DNA from: an uncultured Chloroflexota bacterium
GTDB lineage: Bacteria; Chloroflexota; Anaerolineae; Anaerolineales; Anaerolineaceae
Assembly (NCBI GenBank): GCA_902795255.1
Contig: CADBKS010000106.1
Coordinates: 9,729 to 15,159 of the forward strand
Length of the DNA: 5,431 nt
Direction of reading: 5' to 3'
Under the pieces are notes generated by a model. It saw only the letters and a list, made by a program, of their open reading frames with translations, made no database searches and was not told the origin of the DNA. The translations under genes and the position numbers were made by a program. Positions 1 through 5,431 of this stretch are shown here, in pieces (position 1 is the stretch's first letter; each line of letters starts with the position of its first letter).

Positions 1-69
1 GCAGGCCCGCCTCGCGCAGGGACTCACCCTCGTGCCGGTGATCGAGATCCCCTGCCGGTCCGGTCTTTC
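1..69. other. Unassigned region downstream of ilvE
   Basis: These bases follow the ilvE stop and run off the left window edge. Two short open frames cross them: plus-strand frame 2, which stays open into the ilvE 3' end and stops at 137-139, and one minus-strand frame reading ...GDLDHRHEGESLREAGL. Both look protein-like, as expected in G+C-rich DNA, but neither has a start codon with a ribosome site inside the window or a recognisable motif. Either could be the edge of a neighbouring gene. I see no terminator with a T-tract here. Confidence 0.35.
16..55. repeat. Imperfect inverted repeat (possible hairpin) after ilvE
   Basis: GCAGGG (16-21) pairs with CCCTGC (50-55). Inside it, CTCG (29-32) pairs with CGAG (43-46) around a 10-base loop, leaving a 7 by 3 internal loop. 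It begins 14 bases past the ilvE stop in the direction of transcription. Without a following T-tract on either strand it is not a standard intrinsic terminator. It may be chance in G+C-rich sequence. Confidence 0.25.
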
Positions 70-1128
70 TTACAGGGTTGTGACCCAGCCCATGTCGTCC
101 GGGACGACGCCGGTCTGCATGCCGTACAGCGTATCATAGAGCCGCTTGCTGATCGGCCCGGTCTGTTCACCGTTGATCGGATAATCCGTGCCCATGTAGT
201 TCAGCAGCCCCATCGGAGCGATCACGCAGGCTGTTCCGGAGGCCCAGGCCTCGGTCATGCGGCCGCTCTTCGCGGCTTCGATCGCCTCATCGATCGGCAG
301 ACGGCGCTGATCGACTTCCACGCCCCACTTTTCCAGCAGCTGAATGACGCTGTCACGGGTGACACCCGGCAGGATGGAACCGGTCAGCGGAGAGGTGACG
401 ACCTTGCCGTCGATCACAAAGAAAGCGTTGGAGGTGCCGACTTCTTCGATGTATTTGTGTTCCTTGGCATCCAGCCAGAGCACGTCATCGCAGTTGTACT
501 TCGCGGCCTTGACGTTGGCGCGCAGCGCACCGGCATAGTTTCCGCCGCACTTGGCAAAACCGGTCCCGCCGACCACGGCGCGGATATATTCATCCTCGAC
601 CAGGATATGGCTGACCTTGGAATGGTACGGGGTCACCGGGGTCAGGATGATGATGAACCAGTAGCTCTTCGCAGCGACCGGGGCGAGATTCATCTCCGGA
701 GAGATAATGAACGGGCGGATATAGAGGGAGGTTCCGGGGAGATCCGGGATCCAGTCCTGATCGATCTTGACCAGTTCTTCAACGGCTGAAACGAACAGAT
801 CCTCATCGATTTCCGGAATGCACATCCGTTCACAGGTACGGCGCATGCGCTTCGCGTTCATATCGGGGCGGAAAAGGTTGACTTTTCCTTCCGGGTTCCG
901 GTAAGCCTTCATCCCTTCGAAAGCTTCCTGCGCGTAATGCAGGGTCGTCGCTGCGGGATCCAGTGAAAGCGGGCCGTAGGGGATGATGCGGCCGTCATGC
1001 CAGCCCTTTTCTTCATCATAATTCATGAAGAACATGTGGTCGGTGAAATATTTGGCAAAGCCGATATCCTTCGGATCCGGCTTCGGTTTCGGATTTTCGT
1101 TTCTGGTGATCGGAAATGTATAATGCAT
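70..1128 (-). CDS. ilvE: Branched-chain amino acid aminotransferase (class II, mammalian-like BCAT)
   Basis: This PLP enzyme transfers the amino group between glutamate and 2-ketoisocaproate, 2-ketoisovalerate or 2-keto-3-methylvalerate, making leucine, valine or isoleucine in the cytoplasm. The 352-aa length and the motifs place it with the mammalian/Bacillus class II BCATs rather than the roughly 309-aa E. coli form. Landmarks are GPLSLDPAA (52-60), QEAFEGMKAYR (67-77), LFRPDMNAKRM (85-95) and SLYIRPF (134-140). The Schiff-base Lys193 lies in GTGFAKCGGNYAGAL (188-202). Further landmarks are YIEEVGTSNAFFV (226-238), LPGVTRD (253-259, phosphate-contacting Thr257) and SGTACVIAP (297-305). The last holds the position of the human redox CxxC pair, but here it reads C-V-I-A, so the second cysteine is absent. 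The gene closes the leucine branch encoded upstream and is the last recognisable gene of the operon in this window. D-amino-acid transaminase and aminodeoxychorismate lyase share the fold but lack this motif set. Confidence 0.95.
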   Translation of the reverse strand: MHYTFPITRNENPKPKPDPKDIGFAKYFTDHMFFMNYDEEKGWHDGRIIPYGPLSLDPAATTLHYAQEAFEGMKAYRNPEGKVNLFRPDMNAKRMRRTCERMCIPEIDEDLFVSAVEELVKIDQDWIPDLPGTSLYIRPFIISPEMNLAPVAAKSYWFIIILTPVTPYHSKVSHILVEDEYIRAVVGGTGFAKCGGNYAGALRANVKAAKYNCDDVLWLDAKEHKYIEEVGTSNAFFVIDGKVVTSPLTGSILPGVTRDSVIQLLEKWGVEVDQRRLPIDEAIEAAKSGRMTEAWASGTACVIAPMGLLNYMGTDYPINGEQTGPISKRLYDTLYGMQTGVVPDDMGWVTTL

Positions 1129-1175
1129 AATACCTCTTTGCTGAAAGAAATAAATTCAGGATCTTTTTCAGAATT
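1129..1175 (-). other. Spacer between the ATPase gene and ilvE
   Basis: This 47-nt stretch is the longest spacer inside the operon and is visibly richer in A+T than the surrounding genes. It holds the ilvE ribosome site near its end. Two weak inverted repeats can be drawn on the minus strand: CTGAAA (1171-1166) with TTTCAG (1146-1141), and AATTC (1175-1171) with GAATT (1157-1153). Both are short and AT-dominated. No T-tract follows, so I do not call a terminator. No -35/-10 pair convinces me, so ilvE is probably transcribed by read-through. Confidence 0.5.
1133..1137 (-). promoter_or_regulatory. Shine-Dalgarno site of ilvE
   Basis: AGAGG (within AAAGAGGTA) precedes the ilvE ATG by only 4 nt on the minus strand, a slightly short spacing. 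No other in-frame start codon lies nearby, and the next residues (HYTFPIT) fit the usual N-terminus, so the ATG at 1128 is kept. Confidence 0.6.
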
Positions 1176-2468
1176 TTACTCCTGATTCAGATCGTTGTGT
1201 TCAGATATCTGACTGCCTTCGATCCAGGCGATCAGCTGGCTCGCCGTCCGGCCGGACATCCCGCCGTGACGGAGCTCCCATTTGCGGGCCGTATCGCAGA
1301 GTTCCCTGGCATCCATTTCAATGCCGCTCCGCGCGGTCAGCTCCTGTACGATGTGCAGATATTCCTTCGCGTTCGGCTTGGAATAGTAGATCGCCACGCC
1401 GAAACGGCTGGCAAGCGAGAGCTTCTCCTCCATCGTATCCGAGTGATGGATATCATCCTGGTATTCCATATCCCGGCGGTCGCTCCAGGTCTCGCGGATC
1501 AGATGGCGGCGGTTCGAGGTCGCGTAGATCAGGACCCGGTCCGCCCGCTTTTCCAGCGCACCTTCCAGCATCGCCTTCAGTTCCTTATATTCGCTCTCGT
1601 TCTCCTCAAAGGAAAGGTCGTCGAGGAAAATGATGAAATGATAGTTCCGCTTCTTCACGGCAGCCAGCACCCGGGGCAGAAGCGCCCGGTCCGGCTTGGA
1701 AAGCTCCACGAGGCGCAGTCCCTGAGCGTAATAGTCATGCATCAGGGCGTGCACGCTGGTGGATTTCCCGGTGCCGCTGTCCCCGTAAAGGAGCACATTG
1801 TTGGCCCGTTTCCCGTTCAGGAAGGCCTCCGTGTTGGCGCGCAGTGTCTTTTTCTGCTCTTCCAGGCCGATCAGGTCGTCAAAACAGACATCCGTATCAT
1901 CCGTCACCGGGATCAGCCTGAACCGGCCTTCATCCCCGCTGATGCGGAACGCCTTGAAGAGCCCGAAGATCCCGACGCCGAAGGATGCGTAATAAGAGCA
2001 TACTTTTTCCGAAAATTCTTTAAGGTTCCCGGAAGCGGCCAACGCCGCACTGAGTTCCGCGATCTTTCTTCCGGCTCTGTTCGGCTTTTTTTCGGCGTAA
2101 GCCTCATGATAATCCGTCAGCCCGCGCAGAAATGCGAGATCCAGTGATGAATCGGATCTCATGGAGAACAGTTCCATGAATTTTTTAAGGTCCTCACCGG
2201 CAAGCGCCGCGGCCGTGGCATCCGGAGCCAGGGTCTCCCGCTCACAGGTCAGCGTAAACGCGTTTTCATGCATCATCAGCACATAGGTCAGCCACTGCTG
2301 CCAGAGATTTCCCGCCAGGGAGAACTCCGCCGCGAATGAAACCAGCCGCCGGATCAGCGCATTTTTCTTATCTTCGGCACCCCCCAGAACAGCGAGCGTG
2401 TCATCCCAGCCGGGGAGTTCATCCCCGGCCTCACAGAAAAAAAGGAAATCAGAAAAAGATCTGCTCAT
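1176..2468 (-). CDS. DUF815-family AAA+ ATPase of unknown function
   Basis: This 430-aa cytoplasmic protein (433 aa if the TTG at 2477 is used) is a P-loop ATPase whose C-terminal half matches my knowledge of the DUF815 family (PF05673). Counting from the TTG, residues 1-190 form a soluble, probably helical region without a recognised domain, ending in a family-like YYASFGVGIFGLFKAFR stretch (162-178). The ATPase core runs from about 197 to 420. It has FDDLIGLEEQK (199-209), Walker A GDSGTGKST (232-240), Walker B FIIFLDDLSFE (281-291), sensor-1 YATSNRRHL (318-326), SLASRFG (354-360) and a sensor-2-like GGMSGRTASQLI (405-416). I see no membrane segment or signal peptide. The start is ambiguous: neither the TTG, 2 nt after the leuB stop, nor the ATG three codons later has a clear ribosome site, and I chose ATG by codon preference. 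Its tight spacing to leuB implies co-transcription, but no role in leucine synthesis is known to me. Homology to loader- or chaperone-type AAA+ proteins is too general to assign a function. Confidence 0.88.
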   Translation of the reverse strand: MSRSFSDFLFFCEAGDELPGWDDTLAVLGGAEDKKNALIRRLVSFAAEFSLAGNLWQQWLTYVLMMHENAFTLTCERETLAPDATAAALAGEDLKKFMELFSMRSDSSLDLAFLRGLTDYHEAYAEKKPNRAGRKIAELSAALAASGNLKEFSEKVCSYYASFGVGIFGLFKAFRISGDEGRFRLIPVTDDTDVCFDDLIGLEEQKKTLRANTEAFLNGKRANNVLLYGDSGTGKSTSVHALMHDYYAQGLRLVELSKPDRALLPRVLAAVKKRNYHFIIFLDDLSFEENESEYKELKAMLEGALEKRADRVLIYATSNRRHLIRETWSDRRDMEYQDDIHHSDTMEEKLSLASRFGVAIYYSKPNAKEYLHIVQELTARSGIEMDARELCDTARKWELRHGGMSGRTASQLIAWIEGSQISEHNDLNQE

Positions 2469-2479
2469 ATTTCTCAAAT

Positions 2480-3556
2480 TTATTTCCGCATCTGTTCAAG
2501 GATCTTTTCCGTCATCTGAGAACCGGAAAGCCAGCTCTCCGCGTCCGGAGCCTTGATATCGGCTGTCCGCCAGCCGGCTTCCAGCACAGCGGTAACGGCC
2601 TGTTCGATGAAATCCGCTTCCGCGCCCAGGTCAAAGGAATAGCGCAGCATCATCGCGGCCGAAAGGATGGTCGCGACCGGGTTCGCGAGATCCTTCCCCG
2701 CGATATCCGGAGCCGAACCGTGGATCGGTTCATACATCCCGCGGGAGCTCTCACCCAGCGAAGCGGAAGCCAGCAGACCGATCGATCCGGTCACCTGGGA
2801 GGCTTCATCCGACAGGATATCCCCGAACATGTTGGAAGTCACGATCACATCAAAGAAAGACGGGGCGCGGATCAGCTGCATGGCCGCGTTATCGACATAC
2901 ATATCATCCAGCAGCACATCCGGGAACTCTGTCTCCCCGATCCGGTGGACGGTTTCCCGCCACAGCCGGGAGGACTCGAGCACGTTGGCCTTGTCGATGC
3001 TGGTCACGTGTCCGCGCCTCTTGCGGGCGATCTCGAACGCCCGGCGCGCGACCCTTTCGATCTCCGCCACGGAATATTTTTCCGTATCAAAGGCGGCATT
3101 CCCGTCTTCCGTACGTCCGCGCTCACCGAAATAGATCCCGCCGGTCAGCTCACGGACGATCATCAGGTCAAACCCCTTCGCCGCAATGTCCGGACGGAGC
3201 ACACAGGCATCCGCCAGCGCCGGTTCGATCTTCGCGGGGCGCAGGTTGGTATAAAGGCCCAGCACCTTACGCAGGCCCAGCAGTGCCTTTTCCGGGCGGA
3301 GCGGACCGGGAACGTGGTCCCATTTCGGCCCGCCGACCGCGCCGAGCATCACGCTGTCGGAAGCAAGGCAGCCGTCAACAGTTTCTTTCGGCAGCGGTTC
3401 GCCGAAAGCATCAATGGCGCATCCGCCGGCCAGATAGGTCTTGAAATTGAACCGATGGCCGAATTTTTCAGCCGCGGCCTCAAGGACTTTCACCGCCCCG
3501 TCCATGATCTCGGGGCCGATCCCGTCACCGGGAACCAAAGCGATGCGGAACTCCAT
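2480..3556 (-). CDS. leuB: 3-isopropylmalate dehydrogenase
   Basis: LeuB oxidises 3-isopropylmalate with NAD+ and Mg2+ or Mn2+, and the product decarboxylates to 2-ketoisocaproate. The 358-aa protein has the normal family length and the decarboxylating-dehydrogenase fold markers. GDGIGPEI is at 10-17, GLRKVLGLYTNLRP at 94-107 (substrate arginines Arg96 and Arg106) and RELTGGIYFGE at 135-145 (Arg135, Tyr142). DKANVL at 188-193 carries the catalytic Lys189. Metal aspartates are Asp222 (VDNAAMQL), Asp246 and Asp250 (NMFGDILSDEAS). HGSAPDIAGKDLANP at 279-293 is the adenine-binding loop, with the Asp283 type typical of NAD rather than NADP use. The hydrophobic GLRK-LGLY substrate helix supports isopropylmalate over isocitrate or tartrate. 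The ATG lies 3 nt after the leuD stop and has only a modest purine run (GGGG, 6 nt upstream), so it probably depends on translation arriving from leuD. Confidence 0.96.
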   Translation of the reverse strand: MEFRIALVPGDGIGPEIMDGAVKVLEAAAEKFGHRFNFKTYLAGGCAIDAFGEPLPKETVDGCLASDSVMLGAVGGPKWDHVPGPLRPEKALLGLRKVLGLYTNLRPAKIEPALADACVLRPDIAAKGFDLMIVRELTGGIYFGERGRTEDGNAAFDTEKYSVAEIERVARRAFEIARKRRGHVTSIDKANVLESSRLWRETVHRIGETEFPDVLLDDMYVDNAAMQLIRAPSFFDVIVTSNMFGDILSDEASQVTGSIGLLASASLGESSRGMYEPIHGSAPDIAGKDLANPVATILSAAMMLRYSFDLGAEADFIEQAVTAVLEAGWRTADIKAPDAESWLSGSQMTEKILEQMRK

Positions 3557-3559
3557 AGC

Positions 3560-4048
3560 TCACCCCAGCTTTTCTTTAAGGTAAGGCAGGAGCCCGCCTT
3601 TTTCGATAATATTATCAATGAACGGCGGGAAGGCTTTCGCTTCGAAGGTCTCACCGGTCGTTTCATCGGTGATGATCCCGGTCTTTGTATCCACACTGAC
3701 GATATCGCCGTTCCGGACCGCTTCAGATGCCTTCGGGCATTCGAGGATCGGGAAACCGATATTGATCGAATTGCGGTAAAAGATCCGCGCGAAGCTGGCC
3801 GCGATCACACAGGAGATCCCGCTCGCCTGAATGGCGATCGGAGCGTGTTCGCGGGAAGACCCGCAGCCGAAATTCCAGCCGCCGACCATAATGTCGCCGG
3901 ACTGAACGGATGAAGCGAATCCGCTGTCGATATCTTCCATACAGTGTTTCGCCAGTTCTTCGGCCTTTGTCGTATTCAGGTAACGGGCGGGGATGATCAC
4001 GTCCGTATCGACATTGTCGCCGTATTTCCAGACTTTTCCCTTAAACAT
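3560..4048 (-). CDS. leuD: 3-isopropylmalate dehydratase small subunit
   Basis: LeuD is the small (swivel-domain) subunit that completes the active site of the LeuCD isomerase. The 162-aa product has the expected compact size. Visible motifs are [17 protein letters not shown] (11-27), the substrate-recognition loop region, and [10 protein letters not shown] (61-70), whose Ser-Arg contacts substrate in aconitase-family swivel domains. NIGFPILEC (96-104) and a lysine-rich C-terminus also fit. The loop reads YLNTT; to my recollection this is common in clostridial LeuD and differs from the YLRT-type loop described for archaeal homoaconitase. The gene sits 4 nt after leuC and 3 nt before leuB. It is in the same reading phase as leuB, which explains a long antisense open frame over both. 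Promiscuity for citramalate (the isoleucine route from pyruvate) is possible for this subunit type but cannot be judged here. Confidence 0.95.
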   Translation of the reverse strand: MFKGKVWKYGDNVDTDVIIPARYLNTTKAEELAKHCMEDIDSGFASSVQSGDIMVGGWNFGCGSSREHAPIAIQASGISCVIAASFARIFYRNSINIGFPILECPKASEAVRNGDIVSVDTKTGIITDETTGETFEAKAFPPFIDNIIEKGGLLPYLKEKLG

Positions 4049-4052
4049 GTTC

Positions 4053-5324
4053 TCAGCCCTCCTTCATCAGATCGCGCGGATCGGCGATGCAGCCCGCGAG
4101 CGCGGAAGCTGCAGCCACAGCGGGGCTGGCAAGCACCACTTCGCTCTTCGTATGGCCCATGCGGCCCACAAAATTCCGGTTGGTCGTCGCGACAGCGCGT
4201 TCCCCCTCAGCCATCACACCCATGTGGCCGCCGAGGCAGGGGCCGCAGGTCGGTGTTGAAACCGCGCAGCCGGCTTCGATGAAGATCTCCAGGAGCCCTT
4301 CCCGCAGCGCTTCAAGCCATACGGCCTGGGTCGCGGGGATCACGATGCAGCGGATACCCTCCGCGATCTTCTTTCCCTTCAGGATGGAGGCCGCAACGCG
4401 CAGATCCGAGATGCGTCCGTTCGTGCAGGAACCGATCACGACCTGCTGGATGGGCATCCCGGCCGCTTCCGACACCGTCTTCGTATTGGAAGGCAGATGC
4501 GGCAGGGAAACTGTCGGCTGCAGTGCGGAAAGGTCGATTTTTACCACACGGGTATATTCCGCGTCCGGGTCGGCTTCGTAAACCACCGGTTCGCGGTCAA
4601 AGCGGTCTTTGATATATTCCCGGGTCAGATCATCGACCGGGAAGATCCCGTTTTTTCCTCCGGCTTCGATCGCCATATTCGCGATGGTGAAGCGGTCGTC
4701 CATGGTCAGGTTCGCCACGCCGCTGCCGGTAAATTCCAGGGACTGATAGAGCGCCCCGTCCACACCGATCTCGCCGATCAGGTGCAGGATCACATCCTTG
4801 CCGGAAACACACGGCCCCGGCTTCCCGGTCAGTTCCACTTTGACCGCGGAAGGTACCCTGAACCAGTTCTGTCCGGATGCCATGCCGGCTGCCATATCCG
4901 TGGACCCGACCCCGGTCGAAAACGCACCGAGCGCGCCATAGGTGCAGGTATGCGAGTCCGCGCCGATCACACAGTCACCGGGGCCGACAAGCCCCTGTTC
5001 CGGCAGGAGCGCGTGTTCGATGCCCGCGGTACCGGTATCATACAAGTGCGTGATATGATGCTTTTTCGCGAACTCCCGTGAGGTTTTGGAGAGCTCTGCG
5101 GATTTAATATCCTTGCAGGGCGTATAATGGTCCAGCACGATCACGATCTTTTCCGGGTCGAAGACTTTCTCAAACCCGGCTTTTTCAAAGACATCCACCG
5201 CAACCGGCGTTGTCACATCATTTCCGAGGACGATATCCAGATCCGCCTCGATCAGATCGCCCGCATGGACTTCCGGGAGCCCGGCATGAGCCGCGAGGAT
5301 CTTCTGCGTCATCGTCATTCCCAT
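4053..5324 (-). CDS. leuC: 3-isopropylmalate dehydratase large subunit
   Basis: LeuC is the cluster-carrying large subunit of isopropylmalate isomerase. With LeuD it converts 2-isopropylmalate to 3-isopropylmalate in the cytoplasm by dehydration and rehydration. The 423-aa product has the aconitase-superfamily motifs in order: [15 protein letters not shown] (121-135), GSCTNGR (298-304) and TCGPCLGGH (359-367). The three [4Fe-4S] ligands are therefore Cys300, Cys360 and Cys363, all intact. The length matches the shorter LeuC/HacA group of Clostridia, Thermotogae and archaea rather than the roughly 466-aa enterobacterial form. The start overlaps the leuA stop by one base and has a strong ribosome site. 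leuD follows after 4 nt, as expected for subunits made in equal amounts. Homoaconitase and citraconate or dimethylmalate hydratases belong to the same superfamily, but the leuA-leuC-leuD-leuB context makes isopropylmalate the best substrate assignment. Confidence 0.96.
   Translation of the reverse strand: MGMTMTQKILAAHAGLPEVHAGDLIEADLDIVLGNDVTTPVAVDVFEKAGFEKVFDPEKIVIVLDHYTPCKDIKSAELSKTSREFAKKHHITHLYDTGTAGIEHALLPEQGLVGPGDCVIGADSHTCTYGALGAFSTGVGSTDMAAGMASGQNWFRVPSAVKVELTGKPGPCVSGKDVILHLIGEIGVDGALYQSLEFTGSGVANLTMDDRFTIANMAIEAGGKNGIFPVDDLTREYIKDRFDREPVVYEADPDAEYTRVVKIDLSALQPTVSLPHLPSNTKTVSEAAGMPIQQVVIGSCTNGRISDLRVAASILKGKKIAEGIRCIVIPATQAVWLEALREGLLEIFIEAGCAVSTPTCGPCLGGHMGVMAEGERAVATTNRNFVGRMGHTKSEVVLASPAVAAASALAGCIADPRDLMKEG
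4057..4064 (-). promoter_or_regulatory. Shine-Dalgarno site of leuD
   Basis: AAGGAGGG on the minus strand lies within the last codons of leuC (AAG GAG GGC TGA), 8 nt before the leuD ATG at 4048. Ribosomes finishing leuC run over the leuD initiation site, which suggests coupled translation of the two subunits. Confidence 0.78.
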
Positions 5325-5431
5325 TATGCAGCCTCCTTCTGTTTGGATTCATAGGCAGCCAGACGGTTCAGCGCCGTGAGATAGGCGTTGACGCTGGCCT
5401 CGATAATATCGGTGGAAAGTCCGCGCCCGGT
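5324..5431 (-). CDS. leuA: 2-isopropylmalate synthase, C-terminal end (partial, cut by window edge)
   Basis: Only the last 35 codons and the TAA stop are present; the gene continues beyond the right edge. The translated tail begins [13 protein letters not shown] and continues AYLTALNRL. This matches the end of the C-terminal regulatory domain of LeuA, where a G-x-G/S-T-D-I-(I/V)-E-(A/S)-S stretch leads into the last helix. In the family this domain binds leucine for feedback inhibition. The enzyme condenses 2-ketoisovalerate with acetyl-CoA in the first step of the leucine branch. The final residues (YESKQKEAA) are a charged tail. The stop overlaps the leuC start by one base (TAATG), so the two genes are co-transcribed and probably translationally coupled. 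Citramalate synthase and homocitrate synthase share this domain, but the adjoining leuC, leuD and leuB favour LeuA. The catalytic domain is not visible, so substrate specificity cannot be checked here. Confidence 0.88.
   Translation of the reverse strand, partial: TGRGLSTDIIEASVNAYLTALNRLAAYESKQKEAA
5332..5340 (-). promoter_or_regulatory. Shine-Dalgarno site of leuC
   Basis: On the minus strand AGAAGGAGG lies inside the last codons of leuA, 7 nt before the ATG at 5324. This strong site selects the first of three in-frame ATGs (codons 1, 3 and 5) as the leuC start, since the later two would be 13 and 19 nt away. Confidence 0.8.

Noticed and set aside
16..55. The hairpin downstream of ilvE as an intrinsic terminator or a tRNA
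   Set aside because: There is no T-tract on either strand, and no T-loop or anticodon-arm pattern fits.
1141..1171. Inverted repeat CTGAAA/TTTCAG in the ATPase-ilvE spacer as a terminator or attenuator
   Set aside because: The stem is only 6 bp, A+T-rich, has a large loop and no T-tract after it.
1141..1200. Possible separate promoter for ilvE (TAAAAT at 1178-1173 as a -10)
   Set aside because: No acceptable -35 hexamer lies 16-18 nt upstream, and the motif includes the ATPase stop codon in an AT-rich spacer where such matches are expected.
1197..2147. A 316-codon plus-strand open frame antisense to the ATPase gene
   Set aside because: It has the same codon-register artefact over a gene with clear Walker A, Walker B and sensor motifs; the translation shows no family features.
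2336..3913. A 525-codon open frame on the plus strand, antisense to leuB and most of leuD
   Set aside because: Its codons are exact reverse complements of leuB and leuD codons, since both genes share one phase. In this register stops arise only opposite TTA, CTA and TCA, codons rare in these G+C-rich genes. The translation is rich in Arg, Gly, His and Pro with no recognisable domain.
4497..5081. A 194-codon plus-strand open frame antisense to leuC
   Set aside because: Its codons are in register with leuC, whose conserved motifs cover the same bases, so it is a shadow.
1..5431. Mobile element, CRISPR array, defence system or riboswitch
   Set aside because: Nearly every base lies in intact biosynthetic genes or short spacers. 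I found no direct repeat array, transposase, terminal inverted repeats or leader-like RNA; the operon leader lies outside the window.

Overview
The window is a gapless piece of one operon read entirely on the minus strand, so transcription runs from high to low coordinates. It carries leuA (last 35 codons only), leuC, leuD, leuB, a gene for a DUF815-type AAA+ ATPase, and ilvE. The G+C-rich coding sequence, the short (423 aa) LeuC with a separate 162-aa LeuD, the mammalian-type (class II) IlvE and the DUF815 ATPase all fit an anaerobic Bacillota of the class Clostridia, probably a gut- or rumen-type lineage. This placement comes from family knowledge and overall protein appearance, not from a marker gene, so it is tentative below class.

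Layout in transcription order: the leuA 3' end (5431-5324) overlaps the leuC start by one base (TAATG). leuC (5324-4053) is followed after 4 nt by leuD (4048-3560) and after 3 nt by leuB (3556-2480). The ATPase gene begins 2 or 11 nt after the leuB stop, depending on a TTG or ATG start, and ends at 1176. A 47-nt AT-richer spacer precedes ilvE (1128-70). The last 69 bases (1-69) contain no assignable gene and one imperfect hairpin without a T-tract.

Together the metabolic genes encode the leucine branch from 2-ketoisovalerate to leucine: LeuA condenses it with acetyl-CoA, LeuCD isomerises 2- to 3-isopropylmalate through an [4Fe-4S] cluster, LeuB oxidatively decarboxylates the product to 2-ketoisocaproate, and IlvE transaminates it to leucine. 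All catalytic motifs examined are intact. The operon promoter and any leader, T-box or attenuator lie upstream of leuA, outside the window.

The one component that does not fit is the DUF815 ATPase, an uncharacterised P-loop protein placed between leuB and ilvE. It is the main point worth a second look. The rest is an ordinary biosynthetic operon; I see no mobile element, CRISPR array, RNA gene or clear novel system.
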